A DNA stretch of 46,799 nt from contig DUUT01000214.1 in assembly GCA_012841405.1 (NCBI GenBank), forward strand, positions 1-46,799, read 5' to 3'. Shown in pieces: positions 39,289 through 46,510 of this stretch. Origin of the DNA: Chloroflexota bacterium. GTDB taxonomy: Bacteria > Chloroflexota > Anaerolineae > UBA1429. The notes under the pieces are model-generated. The model was not told where the DNA came from, made no database searches, and saw nothing but the letters and a program-made list of their open reading frames with translations. The translations under genes and the position numbers were made by a program. Positions within the stretch are counted from its first letter, which is position 1. Every line of letters starts with the position of its first letter.

Positions 39289-40785
39289 ATGGGGACTGGG
39301 AATGTGTGGAGCCACGTCGCGCTGCGTGCTGACGACGTGGCTTTCTTGAAAAAGCTCACGGCCGATCTTCCTATCTTGGCGGACGTCAGCCGCGCGGATC
39401 TCCTCCTCTACTGCAGCGCGGGCCCGGAGAGCGCCATACTCGTCGCGCAGGCGCTACCACACTCCGTCTCCCCGCTGTACGATGAGGGCCGCGTAGGGCA
39501 GCGTGTGCGGGCGGGCGATCAGGCCGAGGTTTTGCGTGCCTTGAACGGGGCCGTCGATCCCTCGGTGGTGCACACGGTGGAGGTGCGTGGGGCCACCGTG
39601 GCGCGGCAGGTGTACCCAGTCTATGGTCAAGAGGGTGAGCTCATTGCCGTGCTGGCGATGGACTCGTACTGGCTCGCCCACGAGCGACACCGGCGCCGCG
39701 CCCGATCGTTTCAAAAGGCGCTCAGTGCGTTCACCTGGATGGTGCTACAAGGCGACCTGCGTGGCGCGGAGGGACTTACGCCTTTTGGCGAACACGATGG
39801 GATCGTCTACGTAAGCGCGGATCGCCGCGTGCAGTACATGAGCGGCATTGCGGCCGGGCTCTACCGCCACCTGGGGTATCGCGATAGCCTGGTCGGGCGA
39901 CGGATCACCGAGCTCGAGACCGTTGACGCCGAGATGGTCTCGGTGGCGCTGACCGAGCTCCGCTGCCTCGAGCGACAGGAGGAGCAGTTCGGTCTGACCT
40001 GGATACGGCGCGTCTTGCCGGTGACCGAACGGGTCGTGCCGGCCGAGCGGCGGGCGCTCCAGTGGCTGCGTCACGACTACCGCCGCGATGGGCCGCAACG
40101 CCCGCGTGGGGCGTTCATCTTGGTGCACGATGCGACCGAGGCACTGCAGACCCAGCGCGAGCTGGAAAGCAAGATGGCCATGCTGCGCGAGGTGCACCAT
40201 CGGGTGAAGAACAACCTCCAGGTCATCGCGTCGCTGATGCGTATGCAGTCCCGGCGGGTCGAGAGCGCGGAGGCGCGCACCGTCCTGGAGGAGAGTGTCA
40301 ACCGCGTCCTCAGCGTGGCCGTGGTCCACGAGTTCCTGTCGCAGAATGCCCAGGGCGCCATCAACCTGCAGGATGTGGCGCATCGCATCGTGTCACAGAT
40401 GCAGCAGGGATTGGTGGATCCCGACAAGCGCATTACCCTGACGGTCACGGGGCCGGCGATCTGGCTGCCGGCCGAGCGCGCCACCCAATGCGCTCTGGTG
40501 ATCAATGAGCTGGTCCAGAATGCCATCGAGCACGGCATCGCGGACCGTGACGAGGGCCTGGTGGATGTCGAGTTCGTGGACCATGGCGACACCGTCGAGA
40601 TCCACGTGGTCGATGACGGGGAGGGGCTTCCCGAGGGGTTCGATCTTGGCATCAATGCTAACCTGGGGCTGCGCATTGTGCGCAGTATGGTCGAGCGAGA
40701 CCTGCGTGGACGGTTCGACCTCGTCAGCACCGGCGGTACCCGGGCAACGGTGCGCTTTGACAAGTCCATGGTAGGAGGAGGCTGA
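39289..40785 (+). CDS. pdtaS: PdtaS-like sensor histidine kinase
   Basis: A soluble 498-residue sensor kinase of the HisKA_2/HWE-like type. The N-terminal ~140 residues form the PdtaS GAF-like domain (LADVSRADLLLYC). A PAS-like domain follows (DGIVYVSADRRVQYMSGIA). The phosphoacceptor region LREVHHRVKNNLQVIASLM has His303/304, and the ATPase domain has NELVQNAIEHG, DDGEGLP and LGLRIVRSMV. In mycobacteria PdtaS phosphorylates the ANTAR regulator PdtaR and senses metals or c-di-GMP. ATG 39289 lies six bases after a perfect -10 box, implying a leaderless message; GTG 39304 is the fallback. The pdtaR start is two bases after its stop. Confidence 0.9.
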   Translation: MGTGNVWSHVALRADDVAFLKKLTADLPILADVSRADLLLYCSAGPESAILVAQALPHSVSPLYDEGRVGQRVRAGDQAEVLRALNGAVDPSVVHTVEVRGATVARQVYPVYGQEGELIAVLAMDSYWLAHERHRRRARSFQKALSAFTWMVLQGDLRGAEGLTPFGEHDGIVYVSADRRVQYMSGIAAGLYRHLGYRDSLVGRRITELETVDAEMVSVALTELRCLERQEEQFGLTWIRRVLPVTERVVPAERRALQWLRHDYRRDGPQRPRGAFILVHDATEALQTQRELESKMAMLREVHHRVKNNLQVIASLMRMQSRRVESAEARTVLEESVNRVLSVAVVHEFLSQNAQGAINLQDVAHRIVSQMQQGLVDPDKRITLTVTGPAIWLPAERATQCALVINELVQNAIEHGIADRDEGLVDVEFVDHGDTVEIHVVDDGEGLPEGFDLGINANLGLRIVRSMVERDLRGRFDLVSTGGTRATVRFDKSMVGGG

Positions 40786-40787
40786 AA

Positions 40788-41369
40788 TTGGAGCGCATAC
40801 GCGTCGTAATCGCGGATGACGAGTCCATCATCTGCATGGACCTGCGCGAGATGCTGGGGAACCTGGGCTATCTCGTCGTGGGTGAGGCCGGCGACGGCCG
40901 CAGCGCCGTCAACCTTGCGCGAGAGTTGCGTCCCGATGTGGTGCTGATGGACATCAAGATGCCGGATATGGACGGCATCGAAGCGGCTCGCATCCTGACG
41001 GAGGAGCGCGTGGCGCCGGTGGTCCTGTTGACTGCCTTTAGCCAGCGGGATCTGGTGGAGCGCGCCAAGGATGCGGGCGTGGTCGGGTACCTCGTCAAGC
41101 CGATTCAGGAGGCGGATCTGGCCCCGGCCATCGAAATCGCGCTCTCGCGCTTTCAGGAGTTTCGTGAACTCGAGCGAGAGGTCGACAATCTCGCGGATCA
41201 GCTCGAGACGCGCAAACTGGTGGATCGGGCCAAGGGGATCCTCATGGACACCCAGGGGTTGACGGAGGCGGCGGCGTTCCGGCGCATCCAAAAGATGTCC
41301 ATGAACACCCGCAAGTCCATGAAAGAGATTGCCCAGGCGATTGTGCTGACCCACGAGGTGGGCGGCTGA
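40788..41369 (+). CDS. pdtaR: PdtaR-like response regulator with ANTAR domain
   Basis: 193 residues. The receiver domain has the acidic pair in VIADDES, phosphoacceptor D55 in VVLMDIKMPDMDG, Thr in LLTAFSQ and Lys in YLVKPIQ. A short coiled coil (residues about 122-140) leads to an ANTAR RNA-binding domain with the hallmark DRAKGILMDTQGLTEAAAFRRIQ. ANTAR proteins bind paired hexaloop RNA hairpins to prevent termination. TTG 40788 is the start, with GGAGGAGG six bases upstream inside the end of pdtaS. It is paired with the kinase just upstream. Confidence 0.95.
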   Translation: MERIRVVIADDESIICMDLREMLGNLGYLVVGEAGDGRSAVNLARELRPDVVLMDIKMPDMDGIEAARILTEERVAPVVLLTAFSQRDLVERAKDAGVVGYLVKPIQEADLAPAIEIALSRFQEFRELEREVDNLADQLETRKLVDRAKGILMDTQGLTEAAAFRRIQKMSMNTRKSMKEIAQAIVLTHEVGG

Positions 41370-41396
41370 GACGCCAGCGCAAACGCGCCAACACAG

Positions 41397-41474
41397 AGGG
41401 GCTGTCGGCCCTGGGTCATCGGCTGCAGGTTCCGGTGGAGCCTAGCCGCTGACCGCCACTGGCCGATAGCCCCT
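41397..41474. terminator. Long nested stem-loop between convergent genes
   Basis: The outer arms AGGGGCTGTCGGCC (41397-41410) and 41461-41474 pair over 14 positions with one G-U. Inside, GGTCATCGGCT (41414-41424) pairs with 41444-41454 with one mismatch. The tip AGGTTCC (41427-41433) pairs with GGAGCCT (41437-41443) around loop GGT. It lies between the pdtaR stop and the stop of the convergent gene, consistent with a bidirectional terminator. Confidence 0.55.
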
Positions 41475-41493
41475 TGTGGCATTCCCTCTCAGG

Positions 41494-41823
41494 CTATTCC
41501 TCCACGAGCGCCTGCTCGTACTCCTCGAGTGTGATGAGCTCGCCGCCACTCACCTCCGCGGTCACCACGTTGTAGCGGTCGTCGAGCCATAGCTCGGCGT
41601 GCATGAGCTGGAAGCACGTGTTGTCCATCACATCCTTGCGCAGGACGTACGTCGCTGGGCCATCCTCGCGGTTGAGGTCGTTTCGGCGGTCGGCACGGAT
41701 GCGCACGACAGAGCCGCAGCGGCCGCAACGAAAGTGATACCAGAGGCCGTTCGGGTCTGAGCTGTCGGCTGCCCCGGACGTTCCGCCGCCGAAAATGCGC
41801 TTCAGTGCGTCCATGAACCCCAT
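41494..41823 (-). CDS. Small CxxC protein of unknown function
   Basis: 109 residues, soluble. Residues 1-20 could form an amphipathic start (MGFMDALKRIFGGG). A single knuckle FRCGRCG (around residue 33) and one more Cys (NTCFQL, near 70) with His residues may bind zinc. The C-terminal half, LWLDDRYNVVTAEVSGGELITLEEYE, reads as a beta-hairpin plus helix. I do not recognise the family. ATG 41823 has GAGGT eight bases upstream. It lies downstream of no obvious partner; the TPP-enzyme gene upstream is on the other side of a 136-base gap. Confidence 0.75.
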   Translation of the reverse strand: MGFMDALKRIFGGGTSGAADSSDPNGLWYHFRCGRCGSVVRIRADRRNDLNREDGPATYVLRKDVMDNTCFQLMHAELWLDDRYNVVTAEVSGGELITLEEYEQALVEE

Positions 41824-41959
41824 CGGTCTTACCTCACTTTGGAATCCCGTGTCGATAAGAGCATTATACAGGGTTTCGCACGGGGCGTCGAGGACAACGG
41901 CTCGCGAGCGTGCCCTCTCCCAGTCCTGAGCGTTGGGCCATCGGGACAGCCGTCTCTCG

Positions 41960-43705
41960 CTAGATCATCTCGCGGACGCGGCTGGCGGCGATGGTAGCCA
42001 CCATCTCTTTGCTATAGGGTTCGCCACGGGCTAGGGCCGTGACCATGTTGGTGACCTGTTCGGCCGTCACTCGAGGCGGCATGGCCGGCTCAAAGGGATC
42101 AACAACCGCCTCGACGACGACGGGCCCCGGAGTCTCCAGGGCGCGTGCGACGACGTCCGCGCAGTCGGCTGGATCCTCGACGTGGATGCCGGTAGCGCCG
42201 CAGGCCCGGGCAAAGGCGGCAAAGTCGATCGGCTGAAGCTCGCAGCCGTACTCGGGGTTGCCCTCAAAGACCATCTGCTCCCAGCGTATCTGCCCGAGGG
42301 TGCCGTTCTTGATGATGAACACCTTGACGGGCAAGCTGTACTTGATGCAGGTCACGAGGTCCGCCATGAGCATGGAGAAGCCACCGTCACCGACGAAGGC
42401 GATGCACGTGCGGTCGGGGTAGGCGAGCTGCGCGGCGATGGCGTACGGCAGGGCGCAGCCCATGGTGGCCAACAGCCCCGAGACCGAGTGCATCTGCCCC
42501 GCGCGGGCGGGGATGTAGCGCGCCCACCAGCTGGTGACGGTGCCCGAATCTGCCGAGACGATGGCATCGTCGGGCAGTTGGCGGCCCAGCTCGTAGGCCA
42601 GTACGGCGGGCTTGAGGGGTACATCGCCCCGGCTGGCGTGCTCGGCGAGGAGATCGCTCCAGGCCGCGATGCTGTCACGCACGTCGGAGAGCAGGCCGCG
42701 CGGCTTTTGGCTGAGCAGGGGCAGCAGCGCGTTGAGCGTCTTGTCCACATCGCCCAGCAGCCCCACCTCGACGGGGTAGCGCAGCCCGATGCGCGCGGGT
42801 TCGATGTCGATCTGGATGCCCCGGGCCTGGCGCGGCTTGGGGTAGAACTCGATGTAGGGGAACGAGCTGCCGGCGATGAGTAGCGTATCACAGGATTCCA
42901 TGGCGTCCTGGGAGGGACGGGTGCCCAAGAGGCCGATGCCGCCGGTGGTGTAGGGGCTGTCGTCGGGGACGACGGCCTTGCCGAGGAGGGCCTTGACGAT
43001 GGGGGCGTCGAGGCGTTCAGCGACGGCCTCGATGATGGAACCAGCTCCCAGAGCGCCGCGACCCGCAAGGATGGCGACCTTGCGCCCGCGGTTAAGGATC
43101 TCCGCCGCCTGGCGCAGCTGGCCCTCGTCGGGCAGCTGCGCGCGGAGCGGGAGCTCGACGGTCGTGTGCTCGGGGACATTGCGCATGGAGCGACGCTTGA
43201 CGGACTCGGACTGGAGGTCGACGGGAAAGGTGATGTGGGAGACGCCGCGATGGGTGAGTGCCGCCCGACAGGCCAAGTTGACGACGGGCTCGACGTGTGC
43301 AGGGCCCATGATGCGGGTGTTGTAGACGGCGACATCTTGAAAGACGCGATCGAGGGCCACGTCCTGCTGGCCAAAGGTATCGGTGAGGTCATGGTAGTGG
43401 CTGCCGGTGATGGCCAGGACGGGTTGCTGATCGAGCTTGGCGTCGTAGAGGCCGTTCAGGAGGTGGATGCCGCCGGGACCGGAGGTGCCGAGGCAGACAC
43501 CGAGGCGGCCGGTGTACTTGGCATAGCCGCAGGCGGCCAGGGCGGCGGTCTCTTCGTGGCGCACCTGGATGAACTGGATGCGATCCTGGCGTTGGCGCAG
43601 CGCCTCCATGATGGCGTTGATGCCATCACCGGGGATGCCAAAGACGGTATCGACGCCCCAGGCGATGAGGGTATCGACCAACGAGTCCGCACCAGTCATG
43701 GCCAT
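41960..43705 (-). CDS. Thiamine-diphosphate enzyme, pyruvate oxidase/dehydrogenase-like
   Basis: 581 residues with the three-domain layout of the acetolactate synthase/PoxB family. The N-terminal Pyr domain has GVDTVFGIPGDGINAIMEAL and catalytic Glu in VRHEETAALAACGYAK. The middle domain has AILAGRGAL. The C-terminal PP domain has FVGDGGFSMLMADLVTCIKY...IIKNGTLGQIRWEQ (GDG...N). The SGPGGIHLLNGLYDAK and DQQPVLAITG segments are closest to pyruvate oxidase or quinone-dependent pyruvate dehydrogenase (PoxB). Acetolactate synthase is less likely because no small subunit is adjacent. ATG 43705 is favoured by GGAG eight bases upstream; GTG 43714 and ATG 43699 are alternatives. Confidence 0.87.
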   Translation of the reverse strand: MAMTGADSLVDTLIAWGVDTVFGIPGDGINAIMEALRQRQDRIQFIQVRHEETAALAACGYAKYTGRLGVCLGTSGPGGIHLLNGLYDAKLDQQPVLAITGSHYHDLTDTFGQQDVALDRVFQDVAVYNTRIMGPAHVEPVVNLACRAALTHRGVSHITFPVDLQSESVKRRSMRNVPEHTTVELPLRAQLPDEGQLRQAAEILNRGRKVAILAGRGALGAGSIIEAVAERLDAPIVKALLGKAVVPDDSPYTTGGIGLLGTRPSQDAMESCDTLLIAGSSFPYIEFYPKPRQARGIQIDIEPARIGLRYPVEVGLLGDVDKTLNALLPLLSQKPRGLLSDVRDSIAAWSDLLAEHASRGDVPLKPAVLAYELGRQLPDDAIVSADSGTVTSWWARYIPARAGQMHSVSGLLATMGCALPYAIAAQLAYPDRTCIAFVGDGGFSMLMADLVTCIKYSLPVKVFIIKNGTLGQIRWEQMVFEGNPEYGCELQPIDFAAFARACGATGIHVEDPADCADVVARALETPGPVVVEAVVDPFEPAMPPRVTAEQVTNMVTALARGEPYSKEMVATIAASRVREMI

Positions 43706-43830
43706 TTCACACACTCCTTCACACTATCGCTACTACAGCCGTGCGGGATTGGGGCGATCGGCGCGGGCGCGCCCACGGGGGGCAAGGGGCCGAATGCGAC
43801 GCTGCGTGACGGGCTGCGTACAGGGGGCGC

Positions 43831-43862
43831 GGGAGAGGCGCAGGCGCCGCTGCGCCTCTCCC
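43831..43862 (-). terminator. Perfect 12-bp stem-loop after the ABC permease genes
   Basis: GGGAGAGGCGCA (43831-43842) pairs exactly with TGCGCCTCTCCC (43851-43862) around an 8-base GC-rich loop, 10 bases past the leftward stop at 43873. There is no T-tract. Confidence 0.55.
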
Positions 43863-43872
43863 GAAGGGGAGC

Positions 43873-44700
43873 TTATCCCTTGAGCGCCCCCGCCAAGAGC
43901 CCGCGCATAAAGAGTTTGCCGAGGGCGAGGTAAACCACGATGGTAGGGGCGGCGGCAATGAGGGCCGCGGACATTTGCACATTCCATTCGACGCTCCAGC
44001 TCCCGGCGATATTCTGCACGGCGACGTTGATGGGCGCTAGGCGTGGGCTGCTCAGTACGACCAAGCCGATGAGATAGTCATTCCAGATCGATGCGAACTG
44101 CCAGAGGAGTACCACCCCAAAGGCCGGCATCGAGATGGGCAACAGGATGCGACGGTAGATGCCGAAAAAGCCGCACCCATCGATCTTGGCGGCATCAACC
44201 AGCTCGTTGGGAATCCCCACATAGTAACCGCGGAAGAGGAGCGCGGTGATGGGGATGCCAAAGATGCAGTGTACCAGGATGAGACCAATGGGTGAGCCAT
44301 AGAGGCCAAAGATCTGCAGCGTCCGTACGAGAGGGATGAGCACGCCCTGGTATGGCAGGAACATGCCCACGAGAAACAGGATAAAGATCAGATTCGACCG
44401 GGGGAACCGCCACTTGGCAAAGATGTAGCCGTTCATCGACCCCAGCACCGACGAGAGCAGCGCCGCCGGGATGGTGATCATGGCGCTGTTGCGGAAATTC
44501 GGCGCTACCCATCGCCACCCTTCCGCCAGGCCCTCCAGATGAATGACCTTGGGCAGCTCCCACATGCGGGTGACGTTCAGGTCCTCGTAGGGCTTGAGGC
44601 CGGTGATGGTCATCACGTAAAAGGGAAGCAAGTAGAACGCCGCGAAGGCGATAAGCGCGAGATAGATCGGAGCGCGGGCGAACCCGCGTTGGAGTCTCAT
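43873..44700 (-). CDS. Carbohydrate ABC transporter permease, MalG type
   Basis: 275 residues and six predicted transmembrane helices. The cytoplasmic EAA-type loop, which contacts the ATPase, is ELVDAAKIDGCGFFGIYRRILLPISMPAFG. The protein begins with a short basic stretch and one helix, typical of the second CUT1 permease. ATG 44700 overlaps the stop of the upstream permease by four bases, so the two are coupled. No ATP-binding subunit is in the window; CUT1 systems often share an MsmX-like ATPase encoded elsewhere. The substrate is probably an oligo- or monosaccharide. Confidence 0.92.
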   Translation of the reverse strand: MRLQRGFARAPIYLALIAFAAFYLLPFYVMTITGLKPYEDLNVTRMWELPKVIHLEGLAEGWRWVAPNFRNSAMITIPAALLSSVLGSMNGYIFAKWRFPRSNLIFILFLVGMFLPYQGVLIPLVRTLQIFGLYGSPIGLILVHCIFGIPITALLFRGYYVGIPNELVDAAKIDGCGFFGIYRRILLPISMPAFGVVLLWQFASIWNDYLIGLVVLSSPRLAPINVAVQNIAGSWSVEWNVQMSAALIAAAPTIVVYLALGKLFMRGLLAGALKG

Positions 44701-45623
44701 TCCTCCAATGCCCCTCCCATGCTGCGCAAATAGGGCCCGACAAGCAACGCGGACAGGAGGATCATAAAGAAGCCGATGGTCGCGCCCAAGGAGAACCGAT
44801 ACAGGCCAAAGGTCGCTTGGTACATGTGGAACGCGAGCATGCCGGTGGAGAACGCCGGCCCCTGGAGAACGACGACGAGATCAAAGGTACGAATCGACGC
44901 CATGCCCGTGAGGACGATGGCCGTAAAGGTGACCGGCATGAGCAGGGGGATGATGATGTGGCGGTAGAGCGCCCACGTGCCAGCGCCATCGACGCGCGCG
45001 GCCTCGCGTATCTCGTCCGAGATGCCGCGCAGGCCCGCCAGGTAGAGCGACATGACATAACCGGTGAACTGCCAGGCAGCGGCGATCGAGATGGCCAAGA
45101 TGCCCAGCCGGGGATCGGCGTTCCAGGCAAAGTCCGTATCCACGAGGCCCGCGTTGCGCAGCAGCAGGTTGATGCCCGTGGTGGGCTGCATGAGCCACCG
45201 CCAGGCCACGCCGGTGACCACCCCCGACACGGCGATGGTGCGAAAAATGGCTTCGCCCTTGATACGCTGATCGAGCAGGAAGGCGATAAAGAAGCCGAGG
45301 ATGATGCACTGGGACATAAACGCGGCGGCATAGAGCAGCAGGTTGCGGATGTCCCAATGGAAGCGATCCATGCGGAACAGGTCGAGCCAGTTCTTGAGAC
45401 CGACGGAGGTGTAATCCTCGACGACCGTGTTCCACTTGACGGTCGACACATAGCCCGTCCAGATGATAAAGCCATAGATAAACACGGCGGCGGCGACGAT
45501 GGATGGCAGCAGCATGAGGACGGCCACGAGCTGATCGCCCCTGAGCCAGGAACGCCGGCGATGCGTTGTGACCGGTAGGGGAGGGGCGGTGGTGCCCCTC
45601 CCCGTGGTGACGATCTTTTCCAT
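44697..45623 (-). CDS. Carbohydrate ABC transporter permease, MalF/UgpA type
   Basis: 308 residues with six transmembrane helices after a basic cytoplasmic start. The EAA loop is EIREAARVDGAGTWALYRHIIIPLLMPV. It pairs with the MalG-type permease whose start overlaps its stop. The segment SVGLKNWLDLFRMDRFHWDIRNLLLYA matches the glucose/mannose-type CUT1 permeases. ATG 45623 lies four bases after the stop of the binding-protein remnant, so it was once part of a binding protein-permease-permease operon. How it is now transcribed is unclear because the 5' part of that operon is missing. Confidence 0.92.
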   Translation of the reverse strand: MEKIVTTGRGTTAPPLPVTTHRRRSWLRGDQLVAVLMLLPSIVAAAVFIYGFIIWTGYVSTVKWNTVVEDYTSVGLKNWLDLFRMDRFHWDIRNLLLYAAAFMSQCIILGFFIAFLLDQRIKGEAIFRTIAVSGVVTGVAWRWLMQPTTGINLLLRNAGLVDTDFAWNADPRLGILAISIAAAWQFTGYVMSLYLAGLRGISDEIREAARVDGAGTWALYRHIIIPLLMPVTFTAIVLTGMASIRTFDLVVVLQGPAFSTGMLAFHMYQATFGLYRFSLGATIGFFMILLSALLVGPYLRSMGGALEE

Positions 45624-45627
45624 GGGC

Positions 45628-46008
45628 CTACTTCATGATCTCGGCGACCTTGGCCGCGTCAACGAGCATCGCTTGGCACTTTTCGACATCGCGGTTGGCG
45701 GCAAGGTCCGCCAGGGCAATGTCATAGTCGAGCAAAAAGCTCTGCTTGACGGCCGCACCGTGCTGAATGCTCGGCACGCCCTCATTGGTGGCAAAGTCGT
45801 CCATCGCCTCCTGCAGGTACTCATCATACTTGCTGCGATCGGCGTCGGTACGCGCCGGGATCGAGACCTTGATGGGGTTAAAGGCGTCCTGCCCCTCGTC
45901 AGGGGCGACGAGCGATGGCTGACTCGTCCCATCGGCGTCGGCCCGGCCACGACCATCGTACCGTGTATAGAGATCATGGCGCGCCAGCGTCGAGGTTTCG
46001 GCGCCGGT
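45628..46008 (-). pseudogene. C-terminal remnant of a sugar-binding protein of the ABC importer
   Basis: The leftward frame ending at TAG 45628-45630 reads, over its last ~90 codons, like the end of CUT1 glucose-type binding proteins: FNPIKVSIPARTDAD, then KYDEYLQEAMDDF, PSIQHGAAV and VDAAKVAEIMK. Homologues run to about 400-430 residues, but this frame meets a stop at 46009-46011 and has no start, signal peptide or N-terminal lobe. The codons upstream of about 45900 do not look like a binding protein. A short hairpin, GCCCCT/AGGGGC at 45891-45906, lies near that point. I infer a deletion or rearrangement breakpoint; an assembly join would look the same. Confidence 0.78.
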
Positions 46009-46065
46009 CTATCGAGTGATTATGTTCGCCCTGTCGGGATTCCCCTACAGACGCATGGTCCTATC

Positions 46066-46076
46066 TGTGGCACAAT
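46066..46076 (+). promoter_or_regulatory. TGTGGCACAAT element, possible extended -10
   Basis: Fourth occurrence of the TGTGGYACAAT word, 120 bases upstream of the small gene at 46196. Confidence 0.35.
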
Positions 46077-46195
46077 AGAGCCGTTGTTGTCGAGGGTCGG
46101 TTACCACGGCCGCGGCAATTAGACGCGCCCGGAGAGTCAGTCGCGCTCCCCGGGACGCACGGTTCGCACAATTCAAGTACAGATAGGGGTTTGCG

Positions 46196-46411
46196 ATGGA
46201 GAGAACACGCCACAGCACGCAAGCCCACCTCGCCAGCGGCGCCACCCCTGGACTCGTGCAGGCGATTCAGCAGGCAGCCCTCGCCACTGAGGCGGAAGGT
46301 TGGCATGATGTTGCTGTGTTGCTACGCGGATGGGCAGAGCGCTTGGATCCTCGCGCTGTGCAGCGCGAGACGCGGGGAGAGCCCTGGCAGCCGGAGATTT
46401 GGCTCGGTTAA
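46196..46411 (+). CDS. Small protein of unknown function
   Basis: 71 residues, soluble. The central part, GLVQAIQQAALATEAEGWHDVAVLLRGWAERL, predicts two helices, and the ends are charged and probably flexible. No motif is recognisable. ATG 46196 is preceded by AGGGG at a six-base spacing. It lies upstream of spoVS on the same strand. A real but lineage-restricted gene is likely; there is no functional evidence. Confidence 0.55.
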   Translation: MERTRHSTQAHLASGATPGLVQAIQQAALATEAEGWHDVAVLLRGWAERLDPRAVQRETRGEPWQPEIWLG

Positions 46412-46432
46412 GGTGGGTGGGGATGTGAGGGG

Positions 46433-46454
46433 CTCCCGAGAGGCTTGTCGGGAG
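46433..46454 (+). terminator. Short stem-loop between the small gene and spoVS
   Basis: CTCCCGA (46433-46439) pairs with TCGGGAG (46448-46454) around an 8-base loop. There is no T-tract, so termination is only possible. Confidence 0.3.
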
Positions 46455-46510
46455 GGCCCTACGATTCGCACGGCAGTACGGAGATCCTACAAGGAGCGGA
46501 GATACACACT

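Noticed and set aside
45633-45977. A 114-codon minus-strand frame overlapping the binding-protein remnant
   Set aside because: It is Arg/Ser/Thr-rich and out of frame with the recognisable binding-protein sequence.
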